DNA from: CAWBBA01 sp963729795
GTDB taxonomy: Bacteria > Desulfobacterota > Desulfomonilia > Desulfomonilales > Desulfomonilaceae
Assembly (NCBI GenBank): GCA_963729795.1
Contig: CAVSPC010000012.1
Coordinates: 1 to 64,000 of the forward strand
Length of the DNA stretch: 64,000 bases
Direction: 5' to 3'
Positions 8,046 through 15,838 of this stretch are shown here, piece after piece (position 1 is the stretch's first letter; each line of letters begins with the position of its first letter). The notes under the pieces are model-generated. The model was not told where the DNA came from, did not search any database, and worked only from the letters and a program-made list of their open reading frames with translations. The translations under genes were made by a program, and so were the position numbers.

Positions 8046-8903
8046 TCAATGTAACACTATGCCGCGACGTACAGGTCGAGCCGCCAGTGTCTTTAACTCC
8101 GGCGGCAGGCGTTGCTTGATGCTGTCTACCTCGTCTCGTTCGGCAAGCCCGAATAACGTGGGACCGCTTCCGCTCATCAAGATCGCCTTGAATCCGGCAT
8201 TTTCCATTGACCGCCGTATTTCTGCAAGTTCCGGATGCCTCCCCTCAGTCACGGATTGTAAATCATTATGAAGCAAATCTTCAACTCTGGCGGCCTGTTG
8301 CAGACTGCGCCACAATGTACCTTCCCTCCCCTCCTCTGTCAAGATCTTGGAGAATTCCTGAAAGATAACCCTCGTCGAGACCGCAAAATCCGGGCATACC
8401 AATACGACACCGTAATTCATGGGCAAGTTCACCGGAGTCAGACGTTCACCCACGCCTTCCCCCACAGCGGAACCTCCCTTCAAAAAGAACGGCACGTCCG
8501 CGCCCAGCTCAACAGCGCCTTGACGAAGATCCGCATCCTCAACGTCCAACCCGAACAGGGACCGAATACCCACCAGGGTTGCAGCGGCATCGGAACTGCC
8601 TCCACCAAGTCCGGCAGCCACCGGAATACGCTTATCGAGTTTAATCGTTACGGGAAGTGCTTGACCGGTCTTCTTCTCAAGCCACCGTAACGCACGCATT
8701 ACCAGGTTCTCTTCGGACTCAAGCTCGGGGCGACCCGGAACGTGCAAGCTGCTTAACCCAGCGGACTCTTCTATGACAAGCTCGTCGTATAGATCGATGG
8801 CCTGGAAAAGTGTCTCGATATCGTGGTATCCATCGGGCCGGCGGGCCAGAACTCTTAGAAAAAGGTTTATCTTTGCCGGCGTTGTGACACGGAGACTCCG
8901 CAT
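8046..8903 (-). CDS. ispE: 4-diphosphocytidyl-2-C-methyl-D-erythritol kinase
   Basis: Cytoplasmic GHMP kinase of the non-mevalonate isoprenoid pathway; it phosphorylates CDP-methylerythritol with ATP. The 285-residue protein has the start motif TPAKINLFLRV, the substrate loop RPDGYHDIETLF, the ATP loop PVAAGLGGGSSDAAATL and the C-terminal MSGSGPTLFG. I chose the ATG at 8903 because it puts TPAKINL close to the N-terminus, as in the family, and has GGAG upstream. An upstream ATG at 8960 would add 19 residues. It precedes tRNA-Gln on the same strand. Confidence 0.95.
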   Translation of the reverse strand: MRSLRVTTPAKINLFLRVLARRPDGYHDIETLFQAIDLYDELVIEESAGLSSLHVPGRPELESEENLVMRALRWLEKKTGQALPVTIKLDKRIPVAAGLGGGSSDAAATLVGIRSLFGLDVEDADLRQGAVELGADVPFFLKGGSAVGEGVGERLTPVNLPMNYGVVLVCPDFAVSTRVIFQEFSKILTEEGREGTLWRSLQQAARVEDLLHNDLQSVTEGRHPELAEIRRSMENAGFKAILMSGSGPTLFGLAERDEVDSIKQRLPPELKTLAARPVRRGIVLH

Positions 8904-9008
8904 TATTCCGTTTCTCCAGACTTGTGATGTAGCAAAAACTTCTGCCGTCGAGGGCTTCATTTCTCTTACACGTTGAATCGAAGGACTCTCTTATCATATC
9001 ATAGAGAG

Positions 9009-9620
9009 ATGCAAACTGATGCGCTCTCAAACGCCACTATCGATGAACTTTCCATTCCCGTAGGGCGTCTCCACGTTCGTATGTTTGCCCCGCAGCACCG
9101 GGAGGAAAAGGGTTCGCGCATTTCATTCTGGTGGGGAATCACCTCTGCTGCAATCGCCCTTGCTCGACACCTTGAGGCCGGCCGGTCGCTCCGGGGGCAA
9201 CGCGTGGTAGAGTTGGGCTGCGGGTTGGGACTTGCCGGCATAACCGCAGGGTTGCGCGGGGCTGAGGTTCTGTTCACGGATTATATTCCTGAGGCATTGC
9301 AATTCGCATCCATGAATGCGCAAGCCAACGGATTAACCGGGAAAGCCATCACATTCGCTCTCCTCGACTGGGAAAAACCTCGCGATATCGAATCTTTCGA
9401 CCTAGTGTTCGGCTCTGAAATCCTCTACGATTATTTTACACATGGTTCGCTCATCAAGCTCTTCCAGCGGATACTCAAACCTGGCGGCACGATAATTCTT
9501 GCCGATAGGAAGAGGCTTGCGATTACTCGCTTCCTCGGGAGGCTGACTGATGCGGGTTTCCGATGTGCTGAGAATCGCGTTCGCTGGTTGCCGTGGACGG
9601 ATTTCCGGAGCAGGAGATAA
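9009..9620 (+). CDS. Class I SAM-dependent methyltransferase (PF10294-like)
   Basis: Protein of 203 residues. Motif I is VVELGCGLGLAGITAGLRGAE, followed by TDYIPEAL, and then DLVFGSEILYDYF in the place of the Asp/Asn-Pro-Pro-Tyr motif, and LKPGGTIILADR. This order, with WGITSAAIALA before motif I, is that of the METTL21/lysine-methyltransferase-like family, whose members usually modify proteins. The target is not known. ATG at 9009 gives the best N-terminus; a TTG at 8973 is in frame but overlaps the ispE promoter side. It is divergent from ispE. Confidence 0.75.
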   Translation: MQTDALSNATIDELSIPVGRLHVRMFAPQHREEKGSRISFWWGITSAAIALARHLEAGRSLRGQRVVELGCGLGLAGITAGLRGAEVLFTDYIPEALQFASMNAQANGLTGKAITFALLDWEKPRDIESFDLVFGSEILYDYFTHGSLIKLFQRILKPGGTIILADRKRLAITRFLGRLTDAGFRCAENRVRWLPWTDFRSRR

Positions 9621-9747
9621 GCGTCTTTATGGTGGATCGTTTGTAAGATTGGCCTGGAAAGCGTTGCAGACGTGCCGAAATCGTGCTAATATTCGCCACA
9701 ATTGTCACAACGACCGACTGCCCGATTTCTGATTGCGGGGTAGATGA

Positions 9748-10140
9748 ATGCGGCAACTTGTTATTGCATTGGCCGGATTGCTCTTGGTTTTCTCGGGTGA
9801 AGCCCTGTGTCAGAATTGTTTCACAGGAACCTGCAAGCGCTCCACTGAATGTGCCGTTGTAGTGGCCCCCGCCAACATCTGTAGTTTACCGGTAGCTCCT
9901 GAAAGAATTTGCAATCAGGTCGTAGCGCCTGAAAGGATATGCGCTTTACCTGTGGCTCCTCGGCCAATCTGCGGACGCGTTGTAGCTCCTGCAAGACAGT
10001 GCAACCTTCCTGTGGCTCCGCAGAGGCTATGTGGAGAGGTTGTCTCGCCCAGGTGCATTTTTGAATTGCCAGTCGCGCCCGAGCGACTCTGCACTAAGTG
10101 GATACAGGAAATGCCGCGTTGTCCACGCAAGTGCCGTTGA
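9748..10140 (+). CDS. Secreted Cys/Val-Ala-Pro tandem-repeat protein
   Basis: Protein of 130 residues with a signal peptide (about residues 1-20, LVIALAGLLLVFSGEALC). The Cys near the cleavage site could be a lipobox (GEALC), so it may be a lipoprotein. The mature part is eight tandem decapeptides of the form C-x-x-V/P-VAP-x-R-I/L from Cys35 to residue 114. Units alternate between VVAP and LPVAP, giving a 20-residue super-repeat. Cys recurs at 35, 45, 55, 65, 75, 85, 95 and 115; in unit eight it is Phe105, with a displaced Cys103. It ends with a basic tail with two Cys. I do not recognise a family. GGGGTAG lies upstream. Confidence 0.75.
   Translation: MRQLVIALAGLLLVFSGEALCQNCFTGTCKRSTECAVVVAPANICSLPVAPERICNQVVAPERICALPVAPRPICGRVVAPARQCNLPVAPQRLCGEVVSPRCIFELPVAPERLCTKWIQEMPRCPRKCR
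9850..10089 (+). repeat. Eight 30-bp in-frame tandem repeats
   Basis: Coding repeats for the decapeptide units of the secreted protein. Codon use varies between units, so they are old or kept by protein-level selection and are not a recent expansion. Confidence 0.8.
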
Positions 10141-10431
10141 AAGATCTCGGCCCACCCTGACTCTACGCAAAGGTTCGATTTCCGCCGATCCCTCACGGTC
10201 CTTATACATACAGATTTCTCCCCCGGTGACTCCTCGGGCGGCGAGTGCATAAGCATAAACGATGTCCGACCGGATGGATTTTGACACCTTGGATACATCC
10301 TGACTCGCACCTATGCCTACATGAGGGAGCGGTACCAACCAAAAATATCAAAGGCTTCTAATCATGCTCCCGCGCGCAATTGCTTACCTTTGCAGATCTT
10401 AGCGCAATTCAGGCCCTTTTCGCAGCGACCA
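10141..10431. other. Intergenic between convergent genes
   Basis: About 290 bp between the repeat protein and mop. I see no gene and no confident terminator. Confidence 0.4.
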
Positions 10432-10641
10432 CTAATCCTTAGCCAACATTACACTAGTTGCCTTGACCAGGACGGTAATATCATCTCCGACCTTTAGTCC
10501 CAGGTCCTTGACTGCATCCATCGTAACAACGGAAGTGAGAGACTTCCCGCCACCGATGTCCACCTTTACCGTGGCCACTGCCATGCCTTCTGTCATCGCC
10601 GCAATCTTACCCTTAATTGCATTTCTTATACTCAGTTTCAT
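10432..10641 (-). CDS. mop: Molbindin (single TOBE/Mop domain)
   Basis: Protein of 69 residues, the typical size of a one-domain molbindin. It has the Mop pattern LSIRNAIKGKIAAMTEGMAVATVKVDIGGG, then LTSVVTMDAVKDLGLKVGDDITVLVKATSVML. It binds molybdate or tungstate as an oligomer in the cytoplasm and buffers the oxyanion. ATG at 10641 has AAGGAG upstream; the longer frame lacks such a site. It lies 306 bp downstream of modC on the same strand. Confidence 0.93.
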   Translation of the reverse strand: MKLSIRNAIKGKIAAMTEGMAVATVKVDIGGGKSLTSVVTMDAVKDLGLKVGDDITVLVKATSVMLAKD

Positions 10642-10722
10642 AGTTCTTCTCCTTGTCTCTAAATTGACATTTGCCGTTACCATTCATTTACGCGCGGGAG
10701 CATGACTACAACTCTTTGATAT

Positions 10723-10734
10723 ATTTGATCAAAT
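10723..10734. promoter_or_regulatory. Palindrome ATTTGATCAAAT upstream of mop
   Basis: A perfect 12-bp palindrome in an AT-rich stretch about 80 bp before the mop start. It could be an operator for mop. There is no second copy in the window. Confidence 0.25.
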
Positions 10735-10947
10735 AATTTCGTCCCCCCGTATTTGAATTCTTATCACCTACAGAAAACCTTATGGCCAGGTGTGGTTTCT
10801 GTCAAGATGGGGTACAGTTGGACTATAAAATTATACTTTACTAATAGTTGGGTAGCGTGGCGCATCATTTGCGCAATTCTTCGGCCAGGTAAAAAGAAGA
10901 TTCGGAACAGTCAATCTTCTCACCTTGCCGCGTTACAGCCGCGTTTA

Positions 10948-12045
10948 CTATTTATCATTCGGCCCGTTTGCACCCCCGCCAGAAATCGCCACGCTCTTTA
11001 CAAGCGCGAACACTTGCTGCCCGGGAGTGAGTTTGAGATCTGCCCTTGCAGCGCGAGTAATCCTCGCGAACAGCGGGCACCCGATATTCAACCGCACATC
11101 CACGAATGATTCGCCAGTTTCTCCTACCGCTTCCACGGTTGCAGGGAGAATGTTCTGAATGCTTGTGCCGTAGGGGCGAGTCAGTGCGATGGCTACGTCA
11201 CGTGATCTGATGCGGAGCCGCACCTGATCGCCAACGGCTGACTTGAACAACGGAATCTTCAGAGTTCCTCCGACAAAGCGCAAACTCGTTAGACCGGCCG
11301 GTCTTTCATGCCCCTCAACCACGGTCTTGATGACAACTCCGGCATCGAAAGTGCCGGCGAAGTGTTGCAGATCCAAACGACTCATCAAGTCTTCCAGGCT
11401 GCCTTCGGCCACGACGGCTCCCGACTCAAGAAACACTACCGTTTCAGCAAGATTGAGGATTTCATCCATTGCGTGGGTCACGTAAAGAATGGGGACGGAA
11501 AGCTCACGAGGAAGTCGAGCGATGAATGGCAATACCTCTGCTTTGCGAGCGCTGTCCAAGGACGCCAAAGGCTCGTCCATGAGGAGAATGCTGGGGCTCG
11601 TCAGCAAGGCCCGGCCAATTGCAACCCGTTGCTTTTCTCCACCTGAAAGCTTTGCGGGTCTGCGGGCCAGGAGATGGCCGATACCTAGCAGGTCAACCAC
11701 TTGATCGTATCTCACATAGCGCTCTGCACGAGGTACAAGCTTCATACCATAAACCAGGTTGGCCTTGACAGTCAGATGAGGAAACAAGCGACCGTCCTGG
11801 AAGACGTATCCACATCTTCGCTTTCCCGGCGGAATATTCACAGAATGTGCCGAATCGAACAACTTGCGGCCGCCAACAGAGATTAGGCCTTCGTCGGGAG
11901 GAAAAAGCCCTGCAACCATGTTTATTACAGAGGTCTTGCCTGCGCCGGAGCGTCCAAACAAAGCCGTAACCCCGGCCTTCCCTGTGGAAAAGGCCACATC
12001 CACAGTGAAATTGCCGAGTTTCTTCCTAACCTTGATCTCCAGCAA
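10948..12045 (-). CDS. modC: Molybdate ABC transporter, ATP-binding protein
   Basis: Protein of 365 residues that powers molybdate (or tungstate) import. Walker A is FGRSGAGKTS, the Q loop is YVFQDGRLFPHLTV, the signature is LSGGEKQR, Walker B is ILLMDEPLASLD, and the switch His is in YVTHAMDE. A C-terminal TOBE/Mop domain (about 290-355) can bind oxyanion for feedback control. It starts with TTG 3 bases after the modB stop, with AAAGG at the end of modB. Last gene of modABC. Confidence 0.95.
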   Translation of the reverse strand: MLEIKVRKKLGNFTVDVAFSTGKAGVTALFGRSGAGKTSVINMVAGLFPPDEGLISVGGRKLFDSAHSVNIPPGKRRCGYVFQDGRLFPHLTVKANLVYGMKLVPRAERYVRYDQVVDLLGIGHLLARRPAKLSGGEKQRVAIGRALLTSPSILLMDEPLASLDSARKAEVLPFIARLPRELSVPILYVTHAMDEILNLAETVVFLESGAVVAEGSLEDLMSRLDLQHFAGTFDAGVVIKTVVEGHERPAGLTSLRFVGGTLKIPLFKSAVGDQVRLRIRSRDVAIALTRPYGTSIQNILPATVEAVGETGESFVDVRLNIGCPLFARITRAARADLKLTPGQQVFALVKSVAISGGGANGPNDK

Positions 12046-12048
12046 GGG

Positions 12049-12747
12049 TCAACCTTTCATCCTTGAAGCTACCCGCCGAGCCAGAACCTCCGAGGCCATA
12101 AGGGCTGACATAGCCACCACTACGGATATCACGCACAATCTGAGAGCCGGTGCGTCGCCGCCTGGTACTTGAGTCAGTGCGTACAGGGCGAGAGGAAGGG
12201 TCCTTGTTTCACCGGGAATGTTGGACACGAATGTAATCGTGGCGCCGAATTCACTGAGGCTTCGTGCAAAACCGAGGATCATGCCGGTAAGGATGCCCGG
12301 AACCGCCAGAGGAATGGTGATGGTAAAAAACACTCTGACAGGACCCGCGCCCAAAGTGCGGGCAGCGTCCTCCAGTCCCTGATCGACCGCATCTATGGAT
12401 AGCCGAATCGCCCGCACCAGAAGTGGAAAAGCGATCACGGCAGACGCGAGAGCTGCTCCTTTCCAGTTGAAAGCAAATGATACTCCGAAAGTATCGTAAA
12501 GTGCGGCCCCCAGCACTCCTTTCCTTCCCATCGTGACAAGCAGCAGATAGCCTACGACCACTGGAGGCAGCACGAGAGGCATGTGAATGATGCCATCCAG
12601 CAAAGCCTTGCCTGGAAAGTTTCCTCTGGCCAGCAGCCAAGCGGCCAAGATCCCAAGGGGCAGACTGCAGGCTACGGCCCACAGAGACACCCAGAGGCTC
12701 AGCCGCAGAGCCTCCACTTCGAGAGGAGTAAGATGAAATAGTTCCAT
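12049..12747 (-). CDS. modB: Molybdate ABC transporter, permease
   Basis: Inner-membrane permease of 232 residues with five or six TM helices. The EAA loop that docks ModC is EDAARTLGAGPVRVFFTITIPLAVPGIL, and the end of the domain shows FARSLSEFGATITFVSNIPGETRTL, which is typical of ModB/CysTW-type permeases. Its ATG shares one base with the modA stop (TAATG), so the two are translationally coupled. Confidence 0.95.
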   Translation of the reverse strand: MELFHLTPLEVEALRLSLWVSLWAVACSLPLGILAAWLLARGNFPGKALLDGIIHMPLVLPPVVVGYLLLVTMGRKGVLGAALYDTFGVSFAFNWKGAALASAVIAFPLLVRAIRLSIDAVDQGLEDAARTLGAGPVRVFFTITIPLAVPGILTGMILGFARSLSEFGATITFVSNIPGETRTLPLALYALTQVPGGDAPALRLCVISVVVAMSALMASEVLARRVASRMKG

Positions 12748-13535
12748 TACTTAAACGTGATGAATCCGTATTTCTCGAAAACCGCCTTTGCTTCGGGCGA
12801 CTTGAGAAACTCAAGAAACTTCTTTGCTGTCGGCGAAGCTTTCCCCGCTATTAATGCGGCAGGGTATACGATTTTGGGATGCGTATTCGCAGGGAAAACA
12901 CCAACGATCTTGACCTTGGGCGTGATTGCTGCGTCAGTGGAATAGACGATCCCCAAAGGGGTTTCTCCCCTCTCTACCAGCGCGAGCGCACCTCTAACAT
13001 CCTCGGTGCGCGCGAGTTTGCTCTCAACGCCATTCCACAGTCCAAGTTTTTGAAGAGCCGCTTTCGCGTACATGCCAGCGGGCACATGATCGGGGTCTCC
13101 AGTAGCAAGCTTGCCATTTCCCAACAATTTTGCAAGATCTAATTTTGGCCCAATTTGCACCTTTTTGATTGCACTATCTGCCGGGGCTATGAGAACGAGC
13201 TTGTTGCTCAGCAGATCGAATCGGCTCCCGGGGACGATCATCTTTCGCTTTTCCAAGTGGTTCATCCACGGCTCATCTGCGGAAATGAAGACATTGGCCG
13301 GTGCCCCGTATTCGATTTGTTTAGCGAGAGTTGAAGATGATGCGTAAACAGGGACAATCTTGCCCATCCCCTTCTCTGCGAACAGCTTGCCGATATCGTT
13401 CAATGCGTTCGTCGTGGACGCTGCGGCGAACACAGTGACCGAGTTGGAATCGGCTGCGAGCACTGCCGAGGACAAACCAAAAGTCAGCAGCATTGCCATT
13501 ATGCAGAATACTGTCGATTGCGAGTTTTTTGTCAT
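12747..13535 (-). CDS. modA: Molybdate-binding periplasmic protein
   Basis: Substrate-binding protein of 262 residues for molybdate or tungstate. The signal peptide is about residues 1-27 (cut after VLA). The oxyanion site signature VFAAASTTNALNDI is followed by YASSSTLAKQIEYGAPANVFISAD, and later GDPDHVPAGMYAKAAL and GIVYSTDA. Length is normal for ModA. GGAGGAT precedes the ATG. It is the first gene of modABC. A long leader with a possible folded RNA and a palindromic operator lies upstream. Confidence 0.95.
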   Translation of the reverse strand: MTKNSQSTVFCIMAMLLTFGLSSAVLAADSNSVTVFAAASTTNALNDIGKLFAEKGMGKIVPVYASSSTLAKQIEYGAPANVFISADEPWMNHLEKRKMIVPGSRFDLLSNKLVLIAPADSAIKKVQIGPKLDLAKLLGNGKLATGDPDHVPAGMYAKAALQKLGLWNGVESKLARTEDVRGALALVERGETPLGIVYSTDAAITPKVKIVGVFPANTHPKIVYPAALIAGKASPTAKKFLEFLKSPEAKAVFEKYGFITFK

Positions 13536-13599
13536 AAAATCATCCTCCTATTCCATTTTCAGCATACGAAATACGGCTCGTACGAAGCCCCCGAATCTC

Positions 13600-13672
13600 T
13601 CCCCGCCGTTCTCTGAGTCAGCGGCACAGGTAGTAACCCTGATCCCGTTTCCGAGACGGGCTGCCGACTTAA
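13600..13672 (-). ncRNA. Candidate structured leader RNA upstream of modA
   Basis: On the minus strand (the sense of modA), CGGCA (13662-13666) pairs with TGCCG (13622-13626) and encloses two perfect hairpins: CCCGT/ACGGG (loop CTCGGAA) and CAGG/CCTG (loop GTTACTA). This is a three-way junction made of 5-, 5- and 4-bp stems. The GCCG strand can instead pair with CGGC at 13604-13607, which would break the closing stem. The two folds are mutually exclusive, as in attenuators and riboswitches. I do not match it to the Moco riboswitch consensus. The fold was drawn by eye. Confidence 0.4.
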
Positions 13673-13727
13673 GTCTAATCTGCTGGATTGTGGGATTTCC
13701 TGTTTTGCAATAAGCCACAATATCGCA

Positions 13728-13744
13728 TATTCATATCATGAATA
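13728..13744. promoter_or_regulatory. Palindromic operator upstream of modABC
   Basis: TATTCA-N5-TGAATA, with perfect 6-bp arms and GCA before it. It is about 190 bp from the modA start. A second copy with the same flank (GCATATTCA-N5-TGAATA) is at 14190-14206, and a sister pair at 24302 and 24437 differs mainly at one position per arm. A Mo/W-responsive repressor of the ModE/TunR kind is a reasonable candidate, but that is inference. Confidence 0.5.
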
Positions 13745-13888
13745 ATCAATAACAGCCCTGGCGCTCCAGTGTCAAGCGCAAAAGGGACTGAAACTTAAGC
13801 ATTCAGTTACAGCCGGAATTGGCGGATGGTTTCGTGGGGTGGGCTTTCTAGCCCGCCATTGGATAGGGGTTTCCGCGGCAGGCTGGAA

Positions 13889-14096
13889 GAAACTGTCTCA
13901 AAACTATTTTGAAGCCCAAAATCGTGCCACGATGGCTGCCCGCCACTAAAGTACCGGTCTACTCTCAATCGCCCCGATGGGGCTCAAATACAAGCGGCCC
14001 GGAGGGACTTGCGATAGTAGCCCGGTAATTCATTGCCGGGAAAAAGGACCATTCGTGGAACAATTTCGTTCGGTTCCAGGGTTTTGAGACAGTTTC
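13889..14096. mobile_element. 208-bp MITE-like element with 16-bp terminal inverted repeats
   Basis: It is bounded by GAAACTGTCTCAAAAC (13889-13904) and its exact reverse complement (14081-14096), and GGAA occurs next to both ends as a possible 4-bp target duplication. It has no coding capacity. A 77-bp module inside (13954-14030) is shared with the element at 40094-40234. It probably moves with the help of a transposase encoded elsewhere. Confidence 0.7.
13954..14030 (-). repeat. 77-bp module shared with 40158-40234
   Basis: On the minus strand it reads AATTACCGGGCTACTATCG, then GTCCCTCCGGG, TTTGAGCCCC and GGCGATTGAGAGTAG. The copy at 40158-40234 has the same length and order with about ten substitutions. 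It contains a GAGCCCC-ATC-GGGGC hairpin. Confidence 0.8.
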
Positions 14097-14189
14097 GGAA
14101 AGCCTACCTCACAAGCCTGAATGGTTAAGCTGAAGGCTTACTTCTGGATCAATTTTCTCATTGCCCTGAGGTCGGCACCGTGATATGCA

Positions 14190-14206
14190 TATTCACAATA
14201 TGAATA
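14190..14206. promoter_or_regulatory. Second TATTCA-N5-TGAATA palindrome
   Basis: Same 6-5-6 arms and the same GCA flank as the site at 13728-13744, on the other side of the MITE-like element. It is about 120 bp before the small gene at 14327, which may therefore be in the same regulon as modABC. Confidence 0.45.
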
Positions 14207-14326
14207 CTCGTCCGGATAATAACGTCAGGACAAAAAGGTTTTCGAATTCAGACCAATTCTGAGCATTCAACGTGTTGGCTCCACGGGGCGTCCCCTTCTT
14301 CCTCGTCGGAAACAGGAGAAGTGTTG

Positions 14327-14656
14327 ATGGAGATCAAATTGAAGACAACGCCGGCTGATGAAAACGAAAGAACTATTAGGGATGAGCATGGGGCTTTGTG
14401 GAAGTACTCTGCCTCTGAATCGGTCTACGGCATATTTCCGGCAACGACAAAAGGATTGGACGGCAAGGACATTCACGCATTTTACAAGAACGGCGCTCTA
14501 TTTATCGTGAACTGGTCTGACGCTAGGCACTATTTCAATTCCATGAACCGTTCACCCGGCGAGCAGCCAGCGGTCCGCGGGAGATCACCGTCCAACGATA
14601 CTCGGGACTTGCAGAGAACTCAGAGAAAAGAAGATAGTTTATGCAGCGCCATGTGA
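14327..14656 (+). CDS. Small hypothetical protein
   Basis: Protein of 109 residues with no recognised family. Residues 1-75 look ordered (DEHGALWKYSASESVYGIFPATTKG, DIHAFYKNGALFIVNWSDARHYF), and the rest is polar and probably disordered. AGGAG lies 8 bases before the ATG at 14327. It follows the second palindromic operator. Confidence 0.55.
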   Translation: MEIKLKTTPADENERTIRDEHGALWKYSASESVYGIFPATTKGLDGKDIHAFYKNGALFIVNWSDARHYFNSMNRSPGEQPAVRGRSPSNDTRDLQRTQRKEDSLCSAM

Positions 14657-14804
14657 GTCACGCTCGTGCAGTCATCCATGAAGTGCCCCACTTCGCGGAC
14701 GGGGGGTTACGGTGCTTCAGCGAATAGGCGCTCCGAAACGCGACTCTCCGCGATGTCAGTATTCTTCACGGTGAAATATTACAGCCTTTTTAAAGGAGGA
14801 AATC

Positions 14805-15566
14805 ATGTTCCTAGAAGGAAAACTTGCTCTGGTAACGGGCGCTTCCATGCCAAAAGGCATCGGGAAGCACGCCGCCCTTACGCTCGCGAGACACGGGGCG
14901 AATGTAGCGGTAACAGGCTTTCATCACATGGACGGACCAATGGCCCTGGCAGAAGAGATTAGGGCTATGGGCCGAAAAGCTATGGCCGTGCAGATGGATG
15001 CAAGCATTGCTGAAGATGTGGCAAAAGGATTTGCTGCCATTAAGGCGGAGCTTGGACCGGTAAACATCGTGGTCAACAATGCCGCTCTCATGGGCCACAA
15101 CATCAGCATTGCCAAGACCACCACCGAGGAATGGGATTATGAAGTCAAGCTCTGCCTCAATTCCGCGTTCTATTGCATCAAGCAGGCATGGCCGGATATG
15201 TGCGCCAACAAATGGGGCCGCATCGTGAACATGACCTCAGTGGCCGGTGTTCTGGGCGGCGCTGGCCAGACGAGCTACGGGGCGGCCAAGGCAGGTCTCA
15301 TTGCGCTCGCAAAATCGGCTGCCCTGGAGGGTGCCAGGTTCAACATAACGGCAAACAGCGTGCTCATCGGCATCTGTGCCACCGATAGCTATGACCTACT
15401 CCCCGAGCCGGTTCGTCAGGCAGTTGAAAGAAAGACGGCCTTCCGGAGGCCTGCAAATCCCCAAGAAATCGCCGACGCCATAGCCTACCTGTGCTCGGAC
15501 AGCGCAGCATATATGACCGGATCCATCATGAATATGATGGGCGGTCTTGACCTGTTCGTGTTTTAA
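14805..15566 (+). CDS. SDR-family oxidoreductase (FabG-like)
   Basis: Classical short-chain dehydrogenase of 253 residues. The Rossmann dinucleotide loop is TGASMPKGIGKH (about 11-22), the NNA motif is VVNNAALMG, the active-site Ser is in MTSVAGVLGG, and the catalytic pair is in SYGAAKAG. The C-terminal end has the usual R-P-A-N-P-x-E-I-A-D-A-I-A-Y-L-C-S-D and SGSIMNMMGG-like elements. It probably oxidises a 3-hydroxyacyl-CoA or a similar alcohol. A strong AAAGGAGGA site precedes the ATG. The next gene is a thiolase, separated by an inserted repeat, so the two may form the last steps of a beta-oxidation-type route. Confidence 0.85.
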   Translation: MFLEGKLALVTGASMPKGIGKHAALTLARHGANVAVTGFHHMDGPMALAEEIRAMGRKAMAVQMDASIAEDVAKGFAAIKAELGPVNIVVNNAALMGHNISIAKTTTEEWDYEVKLCLNSAFYCIKQAWPDMCANKWGRIVNMTSVAGVLGGAGQTSYGAAKAGLIALAKSAALEGARFNITANSVLIGICATDSYDLLPEPVRQAVERKTAFRRPANPQEIADAIAYLCSDSAAYMTGSIMNMMGGLDLFVF

Positions 15567-15587
15567 GCAGTGATGATCACTCGACAC

Positions 15588-15803
15588 CAGGAGACTGTTG
15601 CGCAATCCCGCGTCCCGCGGGACTTTTCCGAATTCGAGGCACGATGGCGATCATTGTATCGGGATTTCTCAGAGGCTGTCACGGACAAGACTTAGTATGT
15701 CAGAGTCCTAGGAGCCAGGGAGAGGTAACGGAACAAAGAGTGGAACCTCCGCGTAGGACGATGGCGACGACGAGCGAGGTTGAGCGACAGGCTCCTAGCG
15801 TGG
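15588..15803 (+). repeat. Intact copy of the dispersed ~215-bp repeat
   Basis: It matches both half-copies that flank the IS110-family element (608-715 and 2441-2545, inverted). It starts at CAGGAGACTGTTGCG and ends at GACAGGCTCCTAGCG. CAGGAG at the start and CTCCTAG at the end give a short imperfect inverted terminus. A core palindrome CCCGCGTCCCGCGGGA lies near the left end. It is non-coding and sits between the SDR and thiolase genes, just upstream of the thiolase binding site. Confidence 0.8.
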
Positions 15804-15838
15804 GAACATTGGACACCAACTCATAGGAGATAAGTATT

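Noticed and set aside
13600..13672. Moco riboswitch
   Set aside because: The folding pattern and conserved segments do not fit what I know of the Moco consensus, so I list it only as an unnamed structured leader.
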